Below are positions 1 through 6,779 of a DNA stretch of 33,050 nt, piece by piece; within the stretch, counting starts at the first letter, position 1, and each line of letters starts with the position of its first letter. The position numbers were made by a program, and so were the translations under genes. The DNA comes from Rhodanobacter sp. Lineage in GTDB: Bacteria > Pseudomonadota > Gammaproteobacteria > Xanthomonadales > Rhodanobacteraceae. A model generated the notes under the pieces. The model made no database searches. It had not been told where the DNA came from and saw only the letters and a program-made list of their open reading frames with translations. The DNA lies in NCBI GenBank assembly GCA_022730295.1, contig DZCM01000020.1, forward strand, positions 1 to 33,050, written 5' to 3'.

Positions 1-249
1 TACGGCATGAACGTGAAGCAGGCGATCGACGCCCCGCGCATCCACATGCAGTGGTTGCCGGATGCAGTGTTCGCCGAGCCGAATGCATTCACGCCTGACG
101 TGCAGGCGGCGCTGGAAGGCATGGGTTACAAGATTCGTCCGGTAGGACGCCTCGGCGACGTCGAGGCGATCGTCGTCAATCCGAAGACGCAGATGCTGGA
201 GAGCGTCAATGATCCTCGTTACCCGGCCGGAGCGGCGGCGGGATACTGA
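1..249 (+). CDS. ggt: Gamma-glutamyltransferase, C-terminal fragment
   Basis: The reading frame is already open at base 1, so only the last 82 residues are present. They match the end of the small (catalytic) subunit of periplasmic gamma-glutamyltranspeptidases. These enzymes cleave gamma-glutamyl bonds of glutathione and transfer the glutamyl group. Recognisable parts are the stretch NVKQAIDAPRIH near the start, a GxEAIVV-like strand (DVEAIVV), and the family's typical end, DPR-P-GAAAGY. The nucleophilic threonine and the autoprocessing site lie upstream of the window. The gene converges on tamB with a 17-base gap and no obvious terminator hairpin between them. The family is fairly certain; the exact member cannot be judged from this piece. 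Confidence 0.85.
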   Translation, partial: YGMNVKQAIDAPRIHMQWLPDAVFAEPNAFTPDVQAALEGMGYKIRPVGRLGDVEAIVVNPKTQMLESVNDPRYPAGAAAGY

Positions 250-266
250 TTGCCGCATCGGCCGCG

Positions 267-3200
267 CTACTTCTCGATCTTGTAATTGAAGCTGGCGCGA
301 CTGCCGGTAGTGGCATTCTCGGCTTCGAATTGCAGGAAGCGATTGAGGGTGTAGCGCAGGGTGATCACTTGGCCCGGCGAGAACAGGCCAACGCCATAGC
401 TGAGGAACAATCGCGGCGACAAATATTTTCCGGCGGTGAAGGCGGTGCCGCCAAGCGCTTCACTGCTGGACACGCCAGCATCCACGCCGAGGCGTGATCC
501 GATGGATTTGGCGAGACGATCACCGGCCAAGCCGCCAAGTGCTTGCGCGGCCGTGTTGAGGGTGTTGCCCTCACCGCTCTTCAGTGCGTTGAGCGGACGG
601 CCAGTGACGAGGTAGGACAAGGCTTCGGCCTGTTCCATGGCGGGGTCAGAAAACACGGTGAGCACCGGTCTTTGCGCGGTGCCGCGTACCGAGAGGCCAA
701 CTGTCACGCCCTCGCTGCGAATTTTCCGCACGGCGCGTATGTCGAGTCCGGGGTTGTCGAGCCGTGTGCCGGCGAACAGCAGCCGGCCGCGTTCGATGTC
801 GAGATCCTGCCCATAGGCCTGGTACTTGCCGGCTACGCTGATCTGACCACGGCCGGTGGCGGGCTTGCCGGGTTTTACGAGCACCGTGAGCTGGCCGCCT
901 ACTGTTCCGTCGAGACCATAACCGTGCAGCTTGACGTCGTCGCCGAGTTTCACCTCGATCTCGGCATCCAGCGCCAGCGGCGCAACTTTCGCGGCCGGCG
1001 GCGCATCGACGATCACCACATCGGGTGAGGCCTCGGCGGGACCCTGGCCGGGCAGCTTCTCGACTTCCACCTTCGCGCTCGGGATGCCGATACTGCCGGT
1101 GAGTTTGAAGGTGCCGTTGCTGCGGGCCAATTGCAGGTTGGGCGACGCGACCACGTGCGCGGCCGGGATGTCGGCGACCAGCACGTTGTCGCCCTTCAGG
1201 TTCACTTGCAGCGGCGCATCGGCGGCGAGTCCGGTACTGCCGTCGATGTGCAAGACGCCCTTGCCCGAGGCGATGCTGCCGGTGATCGCGAGGTGCCCTT
1301 GTGGATCACCGGTGATGGCGATGGCGCCATCGTGCAGCTTCAGGCCGGCGCGCGGCAACTCGGCGCTGAAGCCTTGCGTCTGGATGCTGCCGTTGAACTG
1401 CGGCGCCGCGAGTGTGCCGCCGAACGCCAGGTGGCCGGCGAGGCTGCCTTGCACGTTGGCGACTTCCGGTGACAGCGCGCTGATGAAGGCAAGGCTGCGC
1501 AAGTCGGCATCGAGCGTGCCATTCAACGCACCGGTGCCGCCGCGGACATCGAGATTGCCGTTGATGTGGCCGCCGCCGGCGAGTGTGCCGCGCAGGCTCA
1601 CATGCTGATTGCCGCCACTGGCGTTCGCGTCGACGTTGATGCTCGTCCACGCGAGCAGCGGTTGGTTGGCAGTCGAAGTGAATGCGAGCTTGCCGTTGCC
1701 TGTGCCGAGAGACGCGTTGCCGCCGAGCGTGCCGTTGGCGGCGACGGTGAGTTGGCCGGAGCCCGAGAGGTCGCCGCTGGCCAACAGGGGGCCGGTACTC
1801 GGCGCCAGCGAGGCCAGTAGTTGCAGCGGCAGTTCTTGCAGGTTGTAGTTTGCGGTGATGGTGCCTTGCGAGTCGCGCTTGCCGGAGACGCACAATTGCG
1901 GCGTACCTGCGCTGAGGCAAAGTTGCGCGAGCGTGGCGGCACCATTGCGCCAACTGAGCGGGCTGGGCTGTTGCTGGTGCCACGCCGGCATGCCTTGCGG
2001 TGCAAGTTCGATGTCTTCCAGCGTGCCCGACCACGCGTGCGTTTGCGCCTGCCAGCTTCCGCGCAGCGCCAGGCTTGCGCTGAGTCGCTCGCCTGCTGCT
2101 GCCACTTTGAGTTGATGCGAAATCGCGGTGCCGCTTCCCACCAGGGTCACGCGGTCGAAGTCGATTCCGGGCGCATGCACGCCAGCGAGCGTGAGATCGA
2201 GCTGGCCGCCGGGCTGCGATACATCCGGCACCGCTGCGTTGAGGTGCAGCGTGTCGATGCGGCGCCCGTCGACAGCGAGTGCGCTTCCCGACAGGTGACC
2301 TGCCACCGCCAGTTTCGGCCACGCGCCCTTGACGGTGAATTGTCCTTGCAGCTTGCCCGCGGCGCGCGCCACCCAGTCGCCCAGCGATGCGACGTCGATT
2401 GCAAGCGTGGCATTGGTCCGCGCACCCGGCAGGCCGGTCGCGTGGATGCGGCTGCCACCGGCGACCAGGGTCAGCGATCCGGCGAGGAAATTGCCGGGCG
2501 CGATCGCGATGTCCGCCTTGCTGCCCGCGATGCTCTGACCGCGCAAGGTTCCGGCGGCGCCGCGAAGTGTCAGCGTGGCCTCGGGGCCGTTTGGCGTCAA
2601 TTTGCCTTGGGTGGCGAGCACGCAATCCATGGCGCCGTTCCAGCCGGCGAAGACTATGCCAGGGTCGAATTGCTTGGCCGTGGCGTCGAGCTTCCACGTG
2701 ACCACGGGTTGCAGGCCAACAACGCCATGCATGTCCAGCCCACCGTTCGGCTGCACGAGTTTCAGCGTGTTCAAGGTCACCAGGCGCGGTGTGCCCGACA
2801 GATCAAGTTGCAGGTCGGCGAGTTTGCCGGGCGGACCGATCGCAAGCGCGCCTTTCAGCGCGAAGTGTTCGGCGCTGCCATCGACCTGCACGCTGCCGTG
2901 TGTGGCCAGCGGCTGCCCGACAAGGTCGGCCGGTAGCTGGACGTCTTGCCAGTCGATGGCGAGTGCGGCGGTGATGGGTGATGCATCCAGACGCACGCTG
3001 CCGGTGGCCGTGGCGGCGCCCGCCATCGTTGGCGAACGCAGGCGCAGCGGATCGAGTTTCAGCGTCTTGCCATCCCAGGAAAATTGCGCCGGAGCGAGCG
3101 CAACCACGTGGCCGTTGGCGGCGAGCGTGCCGTTGACCTTGCCCCCGCGCGCATCGCCGGCGCCGTGCAGATCCAGCGCCAGTGTCTTGATCGCCGCGGG

Positions 3201-4007
3201 CAGGCCGGGCAGGGCGCTTGTGTTGAACTGGGGTGCCTGCAGGGCCAGTGTCCACGCATGCTGCGGGTCAAGCGCCAGCGTGGCATGCGCGCCGGCGCGC
3301 AGCGGTGCGTTCAGCGCGGCGTCGAGACGGGCAGTCTTGCCGTCGGAGTTGAGCTTGAGCGTGCCGGCATAACGCGTGCCATCCTGAGTCCAATCGACGC
3401 GTGCGTCGGCTTGCCCGCGGTAACCGCGCGTGGTGGCGAAGCTTCCGTCAAGCTCAATGCTGCCGGCCGGCGCGCGCAGGGCGAGCTTGCGCAGCGCCAG
3501 TTGGTGCTTGCTCCAGCTGCCGGCGAGCGCGAGGCTGTCACCTGCGAACACCGGCTTGCCGCTCTCGCCCACGGCGATGTTCGTGAGCTGGATGTCGTCC
3601 AGCACGATCGTGAGTGGCGGTTGCAGCGAGGCGTTGCCGGAGGCTTCCGGCGACCTCGACGGCGCGATGTCGAGCGCAATGCCGTCGATGCGTGCCTTGC
3701 GGATGTGCAGGTTGCGGGCGAGCAAGGCCCAGGCTTGCAGGTCCAGCGTTGCGTGTTCGATGCGCAACGTGGTGCCGTCGTTGTTTTTGTAGTGCAGCCC
3801 CGCGAGCTTGGCTTCGCCGCCCAGCGTTCCGCTTGCGCTCGCGTAGGTGAATTGCCCGTGGGTGAGCGCGACGCCACGGTTGAGCGCGAAATGCAGGCCG
3901 GCAGCCGTGTACAGCAACCACGTTGCCGCGATCGCGATCAGCGCGACCAGCACGCCGATGGTGATTCCGGTTCGCAGCAACCACTTTCGCGCGCGTGTCA
4001 TCGTCAC
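267..4007 (-). CDS. tamB: Translocation and assembly module protein TamB
   Basis: This 1246-residue protein is anchored by one N-terminal transmembrane helix (about residues 9-33), followed by a very long periplasmic region of repetitive beta-strand sequence. The C-terminal 300 or so residues form the DUF490/TamB domain, with the typical AEALSYLVTGRPL motif and a final barrel-like segment ending FNYKIEK. TamB spans the periplasm and works with TamA in outer-membrane protein insertion and lipid transport between the membranes. The first codon is a GTG that overlaps the tamA stop by four bases (GTGA), which indicates translational coupling. An ATG two codons later (4001) is an alternative start. 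Length and position directly after tamA are typical of the family. Confidence 0.95.
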   Translation of the reverse strand: MTMTRARKWLLRTGITIGVLVALIAIAATWLLYTAAGLHFALNRGVALTHGQFTYASASGTLGGEAKLAGLHYKNNDGTTLRIEHATLDLQAWALLARNLHIRKARIDGIALDIAPSRSPEASGNASLQPPLTIVLDDIQLTNIAVGESGKPVFAGDSLALAGSWSKHQLALRKLALRAPAGSIELDGSFATTRGYRGQADARVDWTQDGTRYAGTLKLNSDGKTARLDAALNAPLRAGAHATLALDPQHAWTLALQAPQFNTSALPGLPAAIKTLALDLHGAGDARGGKVNGTLAANGHVVALAPAQFSWDGKTLKLDPLRLRSPTMAGAATATGSVRLDASPITAALAIDWQDVQLPADLVGQPLATHGSVQVDGSAEHFALKGALAIGPPGKLADLQLDLSGTPRLVTLNTLKLVQPNGGLDMHGVVGLQPVVTWKLDATAKQFDPGIVFAGWNGAMDCVLATQGKLTPNGPEATLTLRGAAGTLRGQSIAGSKADIAIAPGNFLAGSLTLVAGGSRIHATGLPGARTNATLAIDVASLGDWVARAAGKLQGQFTVKGAWPKLAVAGHLSGSALAVDGRRIDTLHLNAAVPDVSQPGGQLDLTLAGVHAPGIDFDRVTLVGSGTAISHQLKVAAAGERLSASLALRGSWQAQTHAWSGTLEDIELAPQGMPAWHQQQPSPLSWRNGAATLAQLCLSAGTPQLCVSGKRDSQGTITANYNLQELPLQLLASLAPSTGPLLASGDLSGSGQLTVAANGTLGGNASLGTGNGKLAFTSTANQPLLAWTSINVDANASGGNQHVSLRGTLAGGGHINGNLDVRGGTGALNGTLDADLRSLAFISALSPEVANVQGSLAGHLAFGGTLAAPQFNGSIQTQGFSAELPRAGLKLHDGAIAITGDPQGHLAITGSIASGKGVLHIDGSTGLAADAPLQVNLKGDNVLVADIPAAHVVASPNLQLARSNGTFKLTGSIGIPSAKVEVEKLPGQGPAEASPDVVIVDAPPAAKVAPLALDAEIEVKLGDDVKLHGYGLDGTVGGQLTVLVKPGKPATGRGQISVAGKYQAYGQDLDIERGRLLFAGTRLDNPGLDIRAVRKIRSEGVTVGLSVRGTAQRPVLTVFSDPAMEQAEALSYLVTGRPLNALKSGEGNTLNTAAQALGGLAGDRLAKSIGSRLGVDAGVSSSEALGGTAFTAGKYLSPRLFLSYGVGLFSPGQVITLRYTLNRFLQFEAENATTGSRASFNYKIEK

Positions 4008-5788
4008 AAATCCGGGCCGATCACGATGTGTAGTTGCGCACCGTGGTAGTTCGCGTTGTTGATCGGTACGCCGACATCGACGCGCACCATGCCCACGGGC
4101 GACCGCCAGCGCAGGCCGAGTCCTGCGCCGGTCTGCGGATGGAAGGTGGTGCCGTCGAACGCGTCACCGGAATCGACGAACGCGGCCATGCCCCAATTGC
4201 GCGTGAAATAGTGCTCCACCGTGGCGCCAGCAACCAGCAGCCGTTCGCCGCCGACCACGCGGCCGAAACTGTTGCGCGGTCCGAGTGCCTGATAGGCGTA
4301 GCCGCGGATCGTGCGGTCGCCACCGGCGAAGAAACGCAGTTGCGGCGGCAGTTTGCTGAAATCCGCGACGCTGGTGATGCCGGCGTCGCCGCGCAGGATC
4401 AAGCGATTGCGCCGGCCCAGCGCACGAATCCACACCACGTCGGCTTGTGCTTGCGCGAAGCGTGTGTCGAGGCCCGGTCCTGCCCTTGCAATCAGGTTGA
4501 TCGAATAGCCGCGCCGCACGAACTGCGGATTGTCGGCGACTTTCTTCGTCAATGCGCCTTCCGCGTACACCAGCACGCTGCGGCCGTGTTCGACGCCAGG
4601 GAGGTTGGAGTTGCCGCCGGCATTGCCGACCGTGAACGTGCCGCCGACGAGGTGCAATCCGAGTGTACGGACGAATCCGTGCCAGTCGCGCGTCTCATTG
4701 GCGGCGAGCGAAAACGTGCGCGAAATCGACGTCTTGGTGTCTTCGTCGCGGTAGCCGATGCCGAGGTTGAAACTGGCGTGGTCGTGGCCCGGGCGCGGAA
4801 TGCTGTAGATGCTTTGCAGCGTCTTGAGTCGCTGCGCGATCAGCAACTGGTTGTCGAGGGTATGGCCGCGGTTGTTGATCCAGCGTCGCTTGATGCCTGC
4901 ACGCACGCCGGGACCAGTGTCGGTACCGACAAACACGCCAGCGGTGTAGACAGTGCGCTTGGCGGGGGCGACTTTCACTTTGACCGGGACGACGTGGTCT
5001 TTCGCATCCGCCACGTCCGGCTCGACATCGACGATCGAAAAATAGCCGGCATCGGTCAGCGCCTGTTGCAGCGCGAGCAGGCTCGATTGCGAGTACCAGT
5101 CACCCGTATCCCATGGTACGTAACGTTGCAGGAACGGCGAGCGGAACTGCGAGCCCTCGAAGGTTACCTGGCCCAGTTTGTAACGCTGTCCAACAGCGTA
5201 ATGCAGGTGGATGGAGGCGCTGTTGTCCGCGCGCGTTACCTCGACCTTGTGCAGTGTCGGCGTCGCGTCAAGCCAGCCGGTTTCCAGCATGGCGCTGCCG
5301 AGTGCAGCTTTGGAGGCTTCGTATTGCGTGTCATCCATTTGCTCGCCGACGCGCGGATGAAAACTGCGTATGGCGAGACGAACGGGCTTCAGGCGCGCGG
5401 CAACGCCAGGTACCTTGATGTCCAGCGTCGCGACCCTGGTGGCTGGACCAGGCGTGATTGCCAGGCCCAGCGTCCACGCAGTTCCGCTTTGCGTGAGTTG
5501 GCTGACGACCGTGGCGTTGTAATACCCGTACGGTTGCAACGCGGCAGTCGCCTGCTTCTGGGCGTCGTTCGCAAGCACGTGAACCTGGGTTGCGCTGACG
5601 TCCATGCGTCCGGCGTATTGGCTGACGGTGAGCTGACCCTTGATCGCCTTGGCGAGCTCCTTGTCGACGCCGGTCACGGTGACCTTCAGCGTGTCGGCGC
5701 GCGCGGTTTGGATGCTGGCGAGGGCCAGCAGGGCCAGGGCCGCGTATGCGGCGCGGCCTGTCTTGCGATTCTCCCCTAATCGAGTCAC
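4004..5788 (-). CDS. tamA: Translocation and assembly module protein TamA (Omp85 family)
   Basis: This is an outer-membrane Omp85-family protein of 594 residues. A signal peptide (about residues 1-31, ending QTARA) is followed by POTRA-type domains (about 32-270) and a C-terminal 16-strand-type beta-barrel. The barrel carries the Omp85 lid motif GGDRTIRGY at about residues 489-497 and ends in a short hydrophobic strand (IVIGPDL). It is the outer-membrane partner of TamB, which overlaps it downstream. I chose the GTG at 5788 because the signal peptide begins right after it and AGGGA lies seven bases upstream. The frame stays open further upstream, but that stretch enters the repeat element, has no secretion signal and looks noncoding. 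The 5' untranslated region must run into the repeat, whose end is only 14 bases before the start codon. Confidence 0.93.
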   Translation of the reverse strand: MTRLGENRKTGRAAYAALALLALASIQTARADTLKVTVTGVDKELAKAIKGQLTVSQYAGRMDVSATQVHVLANDAQKQATAALQPYGYYNATVVSQLTQSGTAWTLGLAITPGPATRVATLDIKVPGVAARLKPVRLAIRSFHPRVGEQMDDTQYEASKAALGSAMLETGWLDATPTLHKVEVTRADNSASIHLHYAVGQRYKLGQVTFEGSQFRSPFLQRYVPWDTGDWYSQSSLLALQQALTDAGYFSIVDVEPDVADAKDHVVPVKVKVAPAKRTVYTAGVFVGTDTGPGVRAGIKRRWINNRGHTLDNQLLIAQRLKTLQSIYSIPRPGHDHASFNLGIGYRDEDTKTSISRTFSLAANETRDWHGFVRTLGLHLVGGTFTVGNAGGNSNLPGVEHGRSVLVYAEGALTKKVADNPQFVRRGYSINLIARAGPGLDTRFAQAQADVVWIRALGRRNRLILRGDAGITSVADFSKLPPQLRFFAGGDRTIRGYAYQALGPRNSFGRVVGGERLLVAGATVEHYFTRNWGMAAFVDSGDAFDGTTFHPQTGAGLGLRWRSPVGMVRVDVGVPINNANYHGAQLHIVIGPDL

Positions 5789-5802
5789 GTCGGCATCCCT
5801 GC

Positions 5803-6457
5803 CTTTTTCCGCCCGCCTCCCGGGCGGGCGTGTGACTTTCTCTTGAGTGGCCAAGAGAAAGTCACCAAAGAGAAGGCCACCCCGCGGATGCGCCCTTCGC
5901 GCATCCATGCGCTACGGGTTCGCTCGCGGACTCCGGGGTTCGCCGACGGCCCATCCATGGGCCTGCGGCGAACTGGCCCGCATCCTGCGGGCCACCCTGC
6001 GGGCTGGTCCTGCATCCGCTCGCCGCATCCGAGGGGCCCCGTTGGCGCGCATCCTGCGCGCTGTCGCCGCGAAGAACAGTGTTTGTTCTTGCTCCGAGCG
6101 AGGCCATGGATGGCCGACAACGAAACGATAAACCGCGCCGTTGGCGGTGCCGCAGCCGCGACGCCGAGCGCGCGAGCAAGGCGCGCATGTTCGAGGCCAT
6201 GGATGGGCCGACTAAATCGGCAGGGATTGCCGATTTGAACGCCGCAGGCGGCCCGTAGGGCGAGCCACAGGGCCGTGGCGAGTAATTTCGCGCCGGCGCG
6301 CGCGAGGCGAACGGCAAGGGTCGTCGAACGAACACGACGTTCGTTCGACCACCGCCACAGGCGCAATGGTCTTTGGCCACTTTCTGCCGAAACAGAAAGT
6401 GGCTCGCTCGCCGCCGAGGCGAGCGAAACCGTCGCCGCGGGGGGCGGGCGGAAAAAG
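5803..6457. repeat. 655-bp hairpin-rich element with 15-bp terminal inverted repeats
   Basis: The element begins with CTTTTTCCGCCCGCC (5803-5817) and ends with its exact inverse complement (6443-6457). Just inside each end is a hairpin: 5834-5844 pairs with 5853-5863 (11 bp), and 6377-6386 pairs with 6393-6402 (10 bp). These two hairpins resemble each other when one is inverted (TCTTTGG, two bases, ACTTTCT). The interior holds more stems, for example 6323-6333 with 6339-6349 (11 bp, perfect), 6213-6221 with 6227-6235 region, and several built on GCATCC loops around 5886-6060. Open frames cross it on both strands, but they lack start signals and recognisable domains. No transposase is present and I see no clear target-site duplication. 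A nonautonomous mobile (MITE-like) repeat or a structured RNA locus are both possible. It fills most of the 990-base gap upstream of tamA. Confidence 0.7.
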
Positions 6458-6497
6458 ACATGGATGTCGAATTCAGGCTTGTAAGGCCATCGCGATG

Positions 6498-6680
6498 ATC
6501 GCCCCCATCCGGCCTTCGGCCACCTTCCCCCGTGGACGGGGGAGGGGAAGATCTGGCTCGGCTGGCGCCGCCGGGCTGGCGACTGCCGGTGCCGTAGCAA
6601 CGATCGCCCCCATCCGGCCCCGGATCCGGTCCGCGGCAGGCTCTGCGGCCACCTTCCCCCGCGGGCGGGGGAAGGGAATG
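6498..6680. repeat. Two copies of a short hairpin repeat
   Basis: The 17-base string ATCGCCCCCATCCGGCC occurs at 6498-6514 and again at 6603-6619. Each copy is followed by a pyrimidine-purine hairpin of the form CCACCTTCCCCCG...CGGGGGA-GGGAA (6520-6550 and 6650-6677). The second copy carries about 28 extra bases between its two halves. The rest of the gap to 6779 shows nothing else I can identify. Translation gives proline/glycine-rich runs of the PSPARGGRW type, familiar as spurious products of dispersed repeats in GC-rich proteobacteria. The C-run/G-run stems could also stop transcription leaving the glucan synthase gene, but the T-tract expected of an intrinsic terminator is missing. Confidence 0.6.
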
Positions 6681-6779
6681 TCAGTCCCGGTTTGCATCGG
6701 CGCGACGACGCAGGAAGCTGGAAATCCGGTTGCGACACTGCGCGTATGCAGGGCGCGTGCACGTCAATCCTTTGATGTG

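Noticed and set aside
1821-2936. 371-codon plus-strand frame opposite tamB
   Set aside because: Antisense shadow; no recognisable motif and the tamB frame is continuous.
4034-5779. 581-codon open frame on the plus strand opposite tamA
   Set aside because: It mirrors tamA codons in GC-rich DNA, has no ribosome site or domain, and the minus-strand protein is unmistakable.
5803-6457. Reading the inverted-repeat element as an insertion sequence or CRISPR array
   Set aside because: No transposase frame or clear target duplication is present, and the stems are unequal rather than regularly spaced identical repeats.
5785-6762. 325-codon open frame on the minus strand across the repeats, ending at the tamA start
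   Set aside because: It is built almost wholly from inverted repeats, is arginine/proline-rich, lacks a start signal, and reads through both repeat families.
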